From contig NZ_QFRX01000001.1 of the NCBI RefSeq assembly GCF_003143935.1, positions 6,287,543 through 6,351,542 on the forward strand: a stretch of 64,000 nt of DNA, written 5' to 3'. The notes under the pieces are model-generated. The model saw only the letters and a program-made list of their open reading frames with translations. It was not told where the DNA came from and ran no database searches. Shown here in pieces: positions 34,178-42,508 of this stretch (its first letter is position 1; every line of letters starts with the position of its first letter). The DNA is from Streptomyces sp. Act143. GTDB taxonomy: Bacteria; Actinomycetota; Actinomycetes; Streptomycetales; Streptomycetaceae. Made by a program: the position numbers and the translations under genes.

Positions 34178-34777
34178 TCAGTTCGCGCGGCCCCGGTCCT
34201 CCAGATACCGGGTGTGCGACTCCTGCCGCCGCGCCTCGGTCTCCCGCAGCGCGCCCGCCAACCGCTCGGCCTCCTCCTGGAGCAGCGTCAACTGCCGTTC
34301 CAGGTGCCGTTCCGGGGCTTCCTGCCCCGGTGCCAGCCGGGTCCACCACCGGGTGCGCACGAAGGTGTCGACGGCCTCGGGAACGTCCTGCCGCACGGCC
34401 CGCGAGAGCGTGTGGACGCCCTCCGGATCGTGCGCGAGCAGCTCGGGCGCCCAGCCGGGGTCGAGCAACGCCGTGAGCAGGTCGGTCAGTTCGGTGAGGC
34501 GGCCCGCGGCGGCCGGGGGCAACTCGACCTCCGCCAGATACCCGCACAGCTTCTCGAAGTCGGCCCGCAGGGCGCCCAGTCGGGCCGAGGCGTCCGGGAA
34601 GTCGGGCAGCGCGGGCCGCTCCGGCGGCGCCACCAGGGCGCCCGCCCCGTACAGTCCCGCGACGACGACCGGCCAGTACGGCCCCGCCACCCCCGCCAGC
34701 GTCAGCCCCACCCCCACGAGCCCGCACACGCTCCCCGCGATGTTCTTGCGGGACTCCAGGTACCTACTGATAGCCAC
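34178..34777 (-). CDS. Two-helix membrane protein with coiled-coil tail
   Basis: A 199-residue protein, last gene of the TelA operon. Two adjacent membrane helices near the N-terminus (NIAGSVCGLVGVGLTLAGVAGPYW and PVVVAGLYGAGALVA) are followed by a cytoplasmic helical domain and a C-terminal coiled coil (HLERQLTLLQEEAERLAGALRETEARRQESHTRYLE). Its start overlaps the stop of the upstream binding protein-vWA gene by 14 bp, so it is translationally coupled. No known family recognised; the operon places it with TelA. Confidence 0.7.
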   Translation of the reverse strand: MAISRYLESRKNIAGSVCGLVGVGLTLAGVAGPYWPVVVAGLYGAGALVAPPERPALPDFPDASARLGALRADFEKLCGYLAEVELPPAAAGRLTELTDLLTALLDPGWAPELLAHDPEGVHTLSRAVRQDVPEAVDTFVRTRWWTRLAPGQEAPERHLERQLTLLQEEAERLAGALRETEARRQESHTRYLEDRGRAN

Positions 34778-36299
34778 GGATCTCCTCGAAGGCGCCGTCC
34801 AGCGAGCCCTGCCGGGCGTCGAAGAGGCGGCCGCCGGTCAGGTCGGCGATGTGCTCCAGCTCGGACCGGTCGGAGTCGCCGAAGAGGATGGGGAAGACGG
34901 GGATCTGGCGTGCGATGCCGTCGAGCCGCTCGTAGAACGCCGTGAACTCGCGGGCGTCCGCCCCTGCCGTGTTCTCGCCGTCCGTCATCAGCACGATCGA
35001 GGTGAACGTGTCCTCGTCGGCGCCCAGGTGGTCGTACGCCTTCTCCAGCGAGGTGTAGATCGCGGTGTCCCCGTCGGCCTCCAGTCCCGCCGTGTCCTTC
35101 CTGATCCCGTCGAGCCCGGACTGCGGGTCGGCGGGGTCCACCACATGGGTCCGCACGCTCTTGACCACCGAGCCGAACGGCATCAGCGTCACCGCCTCGC
35201 GCTCCCGGAAGTCGCCGGTGAGGTCGGTGAGGGCCTTCTTCAGCCCGGCCAGGCGCTCGCCCTCCATGGAGCCCGAGGTGTCCAGCACATACACCGTCCG
35301 GGAGGGGCGGCGCAGTTTGTTCTGGTACGAGTCGAGCAGGCCGTCGGCGACCGAACGGCTGCCGGGGAAGGGGAGTTCGCGCCGCCGGGTGGTGTCGAGC
35401 CCGGCCGCGGGCGCGACGCCCGCGACGACCGGGCGGCGGTGGGTGCGCTCGGTGATCTCGCGCTGGACCCGAGGGGTGCGCAGGGCCTCGCCCAGGCGGC
35501 GGACGTCCTCGCGGGTCGTGCCGTCCGTGGCGGCGAGGGAGGACAGCGGGTAGTCGGCGGTGACGACACCGTCACGGGGGCGGATCACGGTCAGGCCCGG
35601 GATGCCCTTGAGGACGGACTCGTAGTTGAGGAGCGCGTCGACGTTCCCGCGCCGCTTGTAGGCGGACGCCAGCCAGCCCGACGACCCCGAGGTCAGCTGC
35701 TGGCCCCGGAAGAACTCCTTCAGCCGGGGCGTGGCCTTGGTGATGTCCGCGTCCGTGAGGGCGGACTGGGCCCCGGAGAGCGCCGAGGCGACCGCGACCA
35801 GCGTCGAGAACCCGGAGTTGGAGCGGGACGGGTCGGTCATGCCGTACGTCAGCTTCCCGGCCCGGACCGCCTGTTCGACCTGTGCCCAGGTGACGTTCTC
35901 CGCCGTCCAGCCGAGGGCCTGCACGGACGTGCTCCGCACGCCGATCGCCACCGGGCTCGCCATCACCGGCGTCTCGGAGACCACCTTGCCCGCCGCGTCC
36001 GGGCGCAGCCGCAGATAGTCGTTGGAGGACAGCCACAGCGCGTCGTAGCGGCCGTCGGCCCTGCCGCTCGCGAGCAGGTCCACCGCGTCCAGGGTGCCCA
36101 TGTAGGTGGGCCGCACCGTGACGCCGGTCTCCTTCTCGACGCGCTCCAGGACCGGGGCCATGTCGGCGAGCTCGCTGGAGGCGAGGACCCGCAGGGTGCC
36201 CGGCTGCGGGGCGTCGGGGGAGGCGCCCTTCCCGGACTCCGCGGTGCAGCCGGTCAGCAGGGCGGCGGCGAGCAGGGCCGTCAGTCGCAGCAGTCTCAT
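34764..36299 (-). CDS. Lipoprotein: solute-binding domain fused to vWA domain
   Basis: A 511-residue lipoprotein. The lipobox LLTGC puts the modified Cys at residue 18. Residues ~35-300 are a type 2 periplasmic binding-protein fold (LRVLASSELADMAPVLERVEKETGVTVRPTYMGTLDAVDLLASGRADGRYDALWL, TYGMTDPSRSNSGFSTLVAVASAL). From about residue 335 to the end is a vWA domain with a full MIDAS start, VYVLDTSGSM, and a later LMTDGENT. It would sense an extracytoplasmic ligand and use the vWA part for metal-dependent contact. Start and stop overlap its neighbours (ATGA with telA; 14 bp with the small membrane gene). Confidence 0.88.
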   Translation of the reverse strand: MRLLRLTALLAAALLTGCTAESGKGASPDAPQPGTLRVLASSELADMAPVLERVEKETGVTVRPTYMGTLDAVDLLASGRADGRYDALWLSSNDYLRLRPDAAGKVVSETPVMASPVAIGVRSTSVQALGWTAENVTWAQVEQAVRAGKLTYGMTDPSRSNSGFSTLVAVASALSGAQSALTDADITKATPRLKEFFRGQQLTSGSSGWLASAYKRRGNVDALLNYESVLKGIPGLTVIRPRDGVVTADYPLSSLAATDGTTREDVRRLGEALRTPRVQREITERTHRRPVVAGVAPAAGLDTTRRRELPFPGSRSVADGLLDSYQNKLRRPSRTVYVLDTSGSMEGERLAGLKKALTDLTGDFREREAVTLMPFGSVVKSVRTHVVDPADPQSGLDGIRKDTAGLEADGDTAIYTSLEKAYDHLGADEDTFTSIVLMTDGENTAGADAREFTAFYERLDGIARQIPVFPILFGDSDRSELEHIADLTGGRLFDARQGSLDGAFEEIRGYQ

Positions 36300-37465
36300 C
36301 CGAGTCCCCCCTCCAGCGCGCCCTGCGCCCGGCTGCGCTCCAAGTACGCGGTGGCGTGCTGGAGTTCGGAGGTCAGGGACGCCACGGTCGACGCCATCGT
36401 CTCGGTGGCCTGCACCTTGTAGGTGTCGATGGCGTCGAGGGTGCGGTAGATCTGCTGGAAGGCGCTGCGCAGGGTCTCCGCGCCCACGGCCGGGTCGGCG
36501 GCGATGCGCTGGATCTCCCCGCTCTGCGTGGCGAGCATCTCGGCGTTGCCGCGGATGAGGTCCTCGGTGGTCCCGCGCAACGCGTTGACCTGCTCGACGA
36601 CCTTCTTCTGGTTGTCGAGCGCGGAGGCCAGCATCACGGAGATCCGCAGTGCCGACACGGTCGTGGTCGCGGCCCGGTCGACGCCCTTGATCAGCTCCTC
36701 GTTGTTGCGGCGTACGACGTCCATGGCGAGATAGCCCTGTGCGCACACCGCGAGCTGGGTCAGCAGGTCCTGGTGCTTCTGCCGGACCGGGAAGAGCACG
36801 TCGGCCCGCAGACCGTCGGCCTGCTGGGGGTCGGCGACCCCGTCGATGTGCCGCTCGACGGCCGCGTCCAGGGCCTCGGTCAGCACGACGTACTCCTGGA
36901 GCTTGCCCATGGTCTCCCACAGCCGCACCCGCTCGGTCTGCAACGCGGCGTTGTCGCGCCGCAGTTCGTCCTGCCCGCCGCGCAGCGCCCCCACGATCCG
37001 GTTCAGCGTCCCTTGTGCGGAGGCGTACTTGGCGATGTGGTCCCGCACCTTGTTGCCGCCCGGCAGCCGGGACAGGAACTTCCGCCCCCTGGCGGCGGCG
37101 AGGTCACGCGGGTCCAGGTCCTCGACCACCCGCCGCAGCTCGACGAGCGAGCCCGCGACCTGTGTCTGCGCGTCCCCGCCCTGATCGGGCAGGCTGCGTA
37201 CGGTCCGCTCCAGCATGCGGTTGGACTGGGCGGCGGCACTGCGCAGGTCACCGGCCCCCAGCGCGGTGATCTCCCCGACCTTCCCCGCGAACTCGGGGGA
37301 GCGGGCGTCGAGCGCCGCGAGCCCCGCGACATAGTCGGCGGCCTTCTGCGCCATCCCCGTACGGACGGAGTCGTCGACGGGCACCAGCCCGCCGGCCCGG
37401 TCGCGCGGCACGGCGGCAACGGCCTCGGGCGGAGTGAGAACGAAGTCCTGCTCGGTGTCGGTCAC
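36296..37465 (-). CDS. telA: TelA/KlaA family toxic-anion resistance protein
   Basis: A 389-residue cytoplasmic, almost wholly helical protein of the TelA family named for tellurite resistance; its biochemical role is unknown. The conserved core is visible: KFLSRLPGGNKVRDHIAKYASAQGTLNRIVGALRGGQDELRRDNAALQ, LQEYVVLTEALDAAVE, and QGYLAMDVVRRNNEELIKGVDRAATTTVSALRISVMLASALDNQKKVVEQV. GTG 37465 overlaps the stop of the upstream binding-protein gene (GTGA), and its stop overlaps the next ATG. It links this operon to the Ter/TerY stress-response theme of the convergent triad. Confidence 0.9.
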   Translation of the reverse strand: MTDTEQDFVLTPPEAVAAVPRDRAGGLVPVDDSVRTGMAQKAADYVAGLAALDARSPEFAGKVGEITALGAGDLRSAAAQSNRMLERTVRSLPDQGGDAQTQVAGSLVELRRVVEDLDPRDLAAARGRKFLSRLPGGNKVRDHIAKYASAQGTLNRIVGALRGGQDELRRDNAALQTERVRLWETMGKLQEYVVLTEALDAAVERHIDGVADPQQADGLRADVLFPVRQKHQDLLTQLAVCAQGYLAMDVVRRNNEELIKGVDRAATTTVSALRISVMLASALDNQKKVVEQVNALRGTTEDLIRGNAEMLATQSGEIQRIAADPAVGAETLRSAFQQIYRTLDAIDTYKVQATETMASTVASLTSELQHATAYLERSRAQGALEGGLG

Positions 37466-38535
37466 TTGTCGCCCCCCGTCACCCGGCGGGCCAGCTCGTG
37501 CAGCACCGCGGAGGTGGGCACGGGAGCCTGGCGGACGCCGGTCAGTTCCTGCTTGAGATGAGCGCCGGCCGAGCCGAACGCGGTGGCCGCCCCCTGCGGC
37601 CGGAACCCGTGCCGCACCAGCAGCCTGCGCAGCTCGGGGTCGGTGGACAGCAACTGGGCCAGCGCCCGACCGTCCTCGGTCAGCGGTACGACGGTGTGGT
37701 CGCTGTTGACGGTGGTGTCCGGGTAGAGGACGACCAGGTCACCGGGCTGCTGCCCGCCCGCCAGGAGCGAGGCGACCTGCGACTCGTACACGAGGACGAG
37801 CGGATTGCCGGCCCCGCTGACGAAGTCCCGGAAGGACGCGTCCGTGCTGGTCTGCTGGCTGCCCTGGACGCTGATGAGCTTCGTCAGCAGGGGTGCCGTG
37901 CGCTCGATGTCGGCCTGGCTCGCGACGACCTTGCCGCCGTTGGCCACATAGGAGGTGGCGGCGAGATAGAGGGCGCCGGAGTTCGAGGACTCCGGGTCGG
38001 TGCTGGAGATGTAGAGCGTGCCGCCCAACTCCCCGTGCTTCCCGGCCCCCTTGAGCTGCTGCCAGGTCCGCCCGGCGCGGGCCGCGTCGAGATACGCGGC
38101 CATGTCCAGGGTGCCGCGGCTCTTGCCGTCCAGCGTGGCGAGCCCGTTGCCGGCGAGCACCTCGGCGGCGCTCCGGTGCGCCACGACGACGAGGGGCGAG
38201 TAGAAGGGGCGGGGGAGGGTCCCCCGTACCTTGTACTTCGCGGCGAGTTCGACGGCCGGCGCCTGACTGGAGGGAAGGGCGAAGTCGTACTCCTTGAGGT
38301 CCAGCCCTTCCATGGCCCATGACCCGGAGGTCTCGGCCTTCACGGTGAATCCCTTGGCGGCGAGGGCCTTCACCACGTCGGGATCGGCGAAGAACTCCGC
38401 CTTCTCCGACCCGATCACACCTTGCACGGTCTTCGTTGCCGTGCCGCTGTCCCCGGCTTCCCGGCCCGCGACGACGGCTACCACCACACCGCCGACGAGC
38501 AGGACCGCGAGGACGATTCCGATGATTCGTCTCAC
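37462..38535 (-). CDS. Membrane-anchored extracytoplasmic binding protein
   Basis: A 357-residue protein from GTG 38535. An uncleaved or signal-type N-terminal helix (RRIIGIVLAVLLVGGVVVAVV) is followed by a periplasmic binding-protein-like domain (GSEKAEFFADPDVVKALAAKGFTVKAETSGSW, GTLYISSTDPESSNSGALYLAATSYVANGG). It resembles the binding half of the downstream lipoprotein, so the operon carries two related sensors. First gene of the TelA operon; no ribosome site is obvious, consistent with leaderless or near-leaderless expression. The ligand is unknown; a metal or oxyanion is an inference from the TelA context. Confidence 0.8.
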   Translation of the reverse strand: MRRIIGIVLAVLLVGGVVVAVVAGREAGDSGTATKTVQGVIGSEKAEFFADPDVVKALAAKGFTVKAETSGSWAMEGLDLKEYDFALPSSQAPAVELAAKYKVRGTLPRPFYSPLVVVAHRSAAEVLAGNGLATLDGKSRGTLDMAAYLDAARAGRTWQQLKGAGKHGELGGTLYISSTDPESSNSGALYLAATSYVANGGKVVASQADIERTAPLLTKLISVQGSQQTSTDASFRDFVSGAGNPLVLVYESQVASLLAGGQQPGDLVVLYPDTTVNSDHTVVPLTEDGRALAQLLSTDPELRRLLVRHGFRPQGAATAFGSAGAHLKQELTGVRQAPVPTSAVLHELARRVTGGDK

Positions 38536-38614
38536 GGGGAGAGAGTGCTCGCGGAACGAAACATTCCCGGCGGGGAAGGGTGAACGGGGGATGTCGTACC
38601 GGCCCCGGAGCTGC

Positions 38615-38720
38615 AACGCCCTTCAGGGGCGCGGGGCTGTGTCAATGTGCGGCTCCGCCGTGTGGGCGCGACAAGCCACGACGAACCGGCACCCGCACGC
38701 GCACACAAACCCCTACGGCG
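38615..38720 (+). repeat. Dispersed intergenic repeat, second type of copy
   Basis: The stretch CTTCAGGGGCGCGGGGCTGT, then TGCGGCTCCGCC and GGGCGCGACAAGCCACGACG, is the form I know as a very common non-coding repeat in Streptomyces. It shares its CAGGGGCGCGGGG and GCGAC-AGCCAC blocks with the copy at 22390. It lies upstream of the TelA operon in a 275-bp gap that otherwise holds nothing I can assign. Confidence 0.6.
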
Positions 38721-38810
38721 AACAGGCGCCCCCGCTCAAGCCGACGCAGTGCCGTGGCACCCGGTCCGCGCGTCGCTGCGGGTGCACGCGGACCGGGGCC
38801 GTTCTTGGGG

Positions 38811-39218
38811 TCAGCCGACGCTGCTGAGCTCCTGCGCCTCGGCGTGGGCGTCCATCCGCTCGGCGGCGAGGATCGCCACCGCGGTGTCCGCGCGCGACGC
38901 GGCCACCACCAGCGCCCGCCCCGCGAGGGCGTGCGCCCGCTCGTGCAGAGCCGTCACGTCACCCGTGCCGGAGGCGACCGCACGGACCGGCGTGCCGCCG
39001 CCCCGCAACCGGCTCACCTGCGCGGCGAGCCGCTCCGCGGCGGTGTCGAGGTCGGTCGACGGCTCACGTGCACGCAGCTCGTCCGTGACGGCGAGCAGCG
39101 CCGACAGATGCCCGGCGAGCTGGATGTCCAGCTCCTCCTCGCGGCTGCGGTGCGGGAAGTCGGAGGTGGCGTCGGCCATCGTGCTGTGGACCGACTTGGT
39201 GCGGATCGGTTCGTACAT
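38811..39218 (-). CDS. Small helical hypothetical protein
   Basis: A 135-residue soluble protein from ATG 39218 with GGAGG at 12 nt. It is largely alpha-helical (REEELDIQLAGHLSALLAVTDELRA, HERAHALAGRALVVAASRADTAVAILAAERMDAHAEAQEL) with no membrane segment or recognisable domain. An internal ATG would give a 122-residue form. A near-perfect PerR/CatR-like box lies 38 bp upstream, so it may respond to peroxide or metal. Monocistronic. Confidence 0.7.
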   Translation of the reverse strand: MYEPIRTKSVHSTMADATSDFPHRSREEELDIQLAGHLSALLAVTDELRAREPSTDLDTAAERLAAQVSRLRGGGTPVRAVASGTGDVTALHERAHALAGRALVVAASRADTAVAILAAERMDAHAEAQELSSVG

Positions 39219-39255
39219 GAGAGGGCCTCCGTCGCTGTCAGGAAGCCATCCTAGC

Positions 39256-39270
39256 TTAGATTCATTCTAA
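39256..39270 (-). promoter_or_regulatory. PerR/CatR-like Fur-family box
   Basis: TTAGATTCATTCTAA differs at one position from the PerR-type 7-1-7 consensus as I remember it (TTAGAAT-N-ATTCTAA for Streptomyces CatR-like sites). On the minus strand a -10-like TAGGAT (39253-39248) follows directly, so bound repressor would block the promoter of the small helical protein gene. Confidence 0.55.
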
Positions 39271-39309
39271 AGTTGGCTGCGATCACAGAACTGCTCCACC
39301 CACGGAGCG

Positions 39310-40521
39310 TCACGGCTGGCTGTAACCGTCCAGGAAGTTCCCGATCCGCGTCACCGCGTCCCGCAGGTCACGCGCCGTCGGCAGGGTCACGACCCGGAAG
39401 TGGTCCGGCTCGCTCCAGTTGAAGCCGGTGCCCTGGACGACCATGATCTTCTCGCGCCGCAGCAGGTCCAGGACCAGCTGCCGGTCGTCCTTGATCTTGA
39501 AGACCTGGGGGTCGAGGCGCGGGAAGAGATACAGCGCGCCCTTGGGCTTCACGCAGCTCACCCCGGGAATCTGGGTCAGCAGCTCGTAGGCCACGTCCCG
39601 CTGCTCCCGCAGCCGCCCGCCGGGCAGCACCAGGTCCTCGATGGTCTGCCGCCCGCTGAGCGCGGCCACGACGCCGTGCTGCCCCGGCATGTTCGCGCAC
39701 AGCCGCATGTTGGCGAGGATGGTCAGGCCCTCGATGTAGGAGTCGGCGTGCGCCCGGGGGCCGGAGATGGACATCCACCCCACCCGGTATCCGGCGACCC
39801 GGTAGGCCTTCGACATGCCGTTGAAGGTGAGGGTCAGCAGGTCGGGGGCGACGGACGCGGTCGGGATGTGGACGGCGTCGTCGTAGAGGATCTTGTCGTA
39901 GATCTCGTCGGAGCAGACGAGGAGGTTGTGGCGGCGGGCGATGTCGGTCAGACCGCGGATCATGGCCTCGTCGTACACGGCCCCCGTCGGGTTGTTCGGG
40001 TTGATGATGACGATCGCCTTGGTGCGGTCGGTGACCTTCCGCTCCACGTCCGCGAGGTCCGGCATCCAGTCCGACTGCTCGTCGCACCGGTAGTGCACCG
40101 CGGTGCCGCCGGACAGCGACACGGCGGCGGTCCACAGGGGGTAGTCCGGGGACGGTACGAGCACCTCGTCGCCGTCGTCCAGCAGCGCCTGCATCGACAT
40201 CACGATCAGCTCGGAGGCGCCGTTGCCGATGAAGACGTGCTCGACGTCGGTCTCGATGCCGAGGGTCTGGTTGTGCATCACGACGGCCCGGCGGGCGGCG
40301 AGCAGCCCCTTGGCGTCGCCGTAACCATGGGCCGACGACACGTTCCGCAGGATGTCCTCGAGGATCTCCGGCGGGCACTCGAACCCGAACGCGGCCGGGT
40401 TGCCGGTGTTCAGCTTGAGGATGCGGTGGCCCGCCGCCTCAAGCCGCATGGCCTCCTCGAGAACCGGGCCCCGGATCTCGTAACAGACGTTGGCGAGCTT
40501 GGTCGACTGGATCACCTGCAT
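39310..40521 (-). CDS. PLP-dependent aminotransferase, AlaA-like
   Basis: A 403-residue class I/II aminotransferase, fold type I, closest in appearance to alanine-synthesising AlaA/AlaT enzymes that move the amino group between alanine and 2-oxoglutarate. Visible signatures are LNTGNPAAFGFECPPEI, SSAHGYGDAKGLLAARRAV, NPNNPTGAVYDE (cofactor-contact Asn/Pro), DEIYDKILYD, the PLP-lysine segment TFNGMSKAYRVAGYRVGW and the C-terminal FRVVTLP. Start ATG 40521 begins at the aligned N-terminus; a GTG at 40572 would add 17 residues. Monocistronic, divergent from the next gene. Confidence 0.88.
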   Translation of the reverse strand: MQVIQSTKLANVCYEIRGPVLEEAMRLEAAGHRILKLNTGNPAAFGFECPPEILEDILRNVSSAHGYGDAKGLLAARRAVVMHNQTLGIETDVEHVFIGNGASELIVMSMQALLDDGDEVLVPSPDYPLWTAAVSLSGGTAVHYRCDEQSDWMPDLADVERKVTDRTKAIVIINPNNPTGAVYDEAMIRGLTDIARRHNLLVCSDEIYDKILYDDAVHIPTASVAPDLLTLTFNGMSKAYRVAGYRVGWMSISGPRAHADSYIEGLTILANMRLCANMPGQHGVVAALSGRQTIEDLVLPGGRLREQRDVAYELLTQIPGVSCVKPKGALYLFPRLDPQVFKIKDDRQLVLDLLRREKIMVVQGTGFNWSEPDHFRVVTLPTARDLRDAVTRIGNFLDGYSQP

Positions 40522-40647
40522 GTCAGGGAGCTTACGGCCCGGTAACGCCGCATGGGCCGTGTTTTCCACCACTCGAGACGCGGCGGTTTGTGCGGTTATC
40601 GCCGGTAGCTGTCTCAGGACCCCCTCCCGTCTCTACAATGCGCGGCC

Positions 40648-41388
40648 ATGTCCAGGCCACCCCAGTACGAGAACGGCATCGGCGCGGCCGGAGAGCCCCA
40701 GGGTGCGCCGAACGTGTACCACCCGCAGCCCGAACCGCCCCCCTCCTACGACGCGTACGCGGACCCGGCCATCGCGCACGGGTGGCAGAACGCCTACGAC
40801 GAGACCGCCGAGCTGCCCGCCGTACCGGAGCGGTTCGGGGGCGCGCCGGCCCCGGAGGGTGCGGAGCCGCTCGGGAGCGCGGCCGTCCCGGACGGCGGCT
40901 CCGGCCACCGCGCCGCCCCCCGCCCCGGCCCCCGCTCCCGTCGCAAGCCCAAGCCCAGCCCCTGGCGCTCGCGGCGCGTGGCGGTCGCGGCCGGTGCGGT
41001 GGGCGCGGTGTCGGTGGCGGCGCTGGTCGCCGGGTTCTCCCTGTCCGGGTCGTCCGGCGGCGCGGAGGGCAAGGAGCGGCGTACGGGTTCGGCGGCGCCG
41101 GACGTCTCCACGGAGTCCGCCACGGACACTCCCGGCGAGACCGAGGACCCGGAGACCTCCGGGAGCGGTGCCGCGTCGCCCTCCTCGGCCCCGTCCGCGG
41201 CGCCGTCGGCGACACGGCGGGAGACGGGCGGGAGCTCGGCCGGCGCGGCCACCACGACGGCCGCCCCGGCTCCCACCTCGACCCCGACCCAGGCCGACCC
41301 GGGCGGCTCGGGCTCGGATTCCGGCGCGGGCTCCGGCTCCGACACCAAGCCCGGCAAGGGGCAGGGCAGCACCAAGCGGCCCAGGTAG
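40648..41388 (+). CDS. Low-complexity single-pass membrane protein
   Basis: A 246-residue protein. The cytoplasmic N-terminal ~105 residues are rich in Pro, Glu and Tyr and end in basic RSRRKPKPSPWRSRR; one membrane helix (VAVAAGAVGAVSVAALVAGFSL) follows; the outer ~120 residues are almost entirely Ser, Thr, Gly, Ala and Pro. The outer part looks like a disordered wall-spanning or glycosylatable stalk. TACAAT at 40634-40639 may be its -10, giving a nearly leaderless transcript. No domain recognised. It could interact with the secreted protease encoded 190 bp downstream, but nothing shows this. Confidence 0.75.
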   Translation: MSRPPQYENGIGAAGEPQGAPNVYHPQPEPPPSYDAYADPAIAHGWQNAYDETAELPAVPERFGGAPAPEGAEPLGSAAVPDGGSGHRAAPRPGPRSRRKPKPSPWRSRRVAVAAGAVGAVSVAALVAGFSLSGSSGGAEGKERRTGSAAPDVSTESATDTPGETEDPETSGSGAASPSSAPSAAPSATRRETGGSSAGAATTTAAPAPTSTPTQADPGGSGSDSGAGSGSDTKPGKGQGSTKRPR

Positions 41389-41578
41389 GGGCCGGGGGTG
41401 CATGAAGTCCTCAACCGTGGGCAGCAGTGCGCCTGTTGACAGAGGACGCATAGGGAAACCCCCACCGCTCGAAAGAACTCCTTGCCCGGCCGCCCCTCCG
41501 CGATGACAATGCGCATGACAACTTGGCGGGTGGCCGGAGATTCTCCGGTCACCCTCGTCGCAATGAGGGGACCCCCAC

Positions 41579-42502
41579 ATGAAGAAGCCTCTCGGTGCCG
41601 TACTGCTCGCCCTGGCGATGGCCGGGGCCGGCGCGGCACCCGCGGTCGCGGCCCCGGACACCGCGAGCACCACGGGCGCGGTGGACACCAGCACCGCCGT
41701 CTCCACGGTCTGGGACACGGTCACGTCCGCCTCGGCGAGCCTGAACAAGGCCCTCGCCCCCCAGGTCCAGGCCGTCACCTTCGCCGGCACCGTCTCGCTG
41801 AGCAACTGCTCCGGGTCCGTCATCCGCTTCCCGGGCTCCGAGGCCGACGACCCCGCGCTGGTCATGTCCAACGGCCACTGCCTGGAGACCGGCTTCCCGG
41901 CGGCCGGCGAGGTCATCGTCGACCAGGCCTCCACCCGGAGCTTCGGGCTCCTCAACTCCGCCGGCACCCGCGTCGGCACGCTTCGCGCCAGCAAGATCGC
42001 CTACGCGACGATGACCGACACCGACGTGTCGATCTACCAGCTCACCCGCAGCTACGCGTCGATCAAGAGCACCTACGGCATCGACGCGCTCACCCTGAAC
42101 GACACGCACCCGGTCGCCGGCACCGCCATCACGGTCGTCTCCGGCTACTGGAAGCGCACGTACGCCTGCAACATCGACGGCTTCGCCTACCGCCTCAAGG
42201 AAGGCGCGTGGACCTGGAAGGACTCGGTCCGCTACACCTCCGCCTGCCAGACCATCGGCGGCACCTCGGGCTCGCCCGTCATCGACAACGCCACCGGCAA
42301 GGTCGTCGCCGTCAACAACACCGGCAACGAGGACGGCGGTCGCTGCACCGACAACAACCCCTGTGAGGTCGACGAGAGCGGCAACGTCACCGTCCGCGAG
42401 GGCATCAACTACGCCCAGGAGACCTACCAGATCCCGGCCTGCTTCGGCGTGGACAACAAGCTCGACCTGAGCGCGAGCGGCTGCACGCTGCCCAAGCCGT
42501 AA
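41579..42502 (+). CDS. Secreted trypsin-like serine protease
   Basis: A 307-residue secreted protein. A Sec signal peptide (MKKPLGAVLLALAMAGAGAAPAVAA) is followed by a chymotrypsin-fold protease with an intact triad: His100 (SNGHCLE), Asp149 (DTDVSIYQL) and Ser232 (GGTSGSPV). Cysteine pairs are visible at NCSGSV…GHCLE and ACNID…SACQT, with two more late in the sequence (GRCTDNNPCEV). The short region between signal and protease could be a small propeptide. It probably degrades external protein. Its stop is 6 bp from that of the convergent deacylase, with no room for a terminator. Confidence 0.9.
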   Translation: MKKPLGAVLLALAMAGAGAAPAVAAPDTASTTGAVDTSTAVSTVWDTVTSASASLNKALAPQVQAVTFAGTVSLSNCSGSVIRFPGSEADDPALVMSNGHCLETGFPAAGEVIVDQASTRSFGLLNSAGTRVGTLRASKIAYATMTDTDVSIYQLTRSYASIKSTYGIDALTLNDTHPVAGTAITVVSGYWKRTYACNIDGFAYRLKEGAWTWKDSVRYTSACQTIGGTSGSPVIDNATGKVVAVNNTGNEDGGRCTDNNPCEVDESGNVTVREGINYAQETYQIPACFGVDNKLDLSASGCTLPKP

Positions 42503-42508
42503 CAGGCG

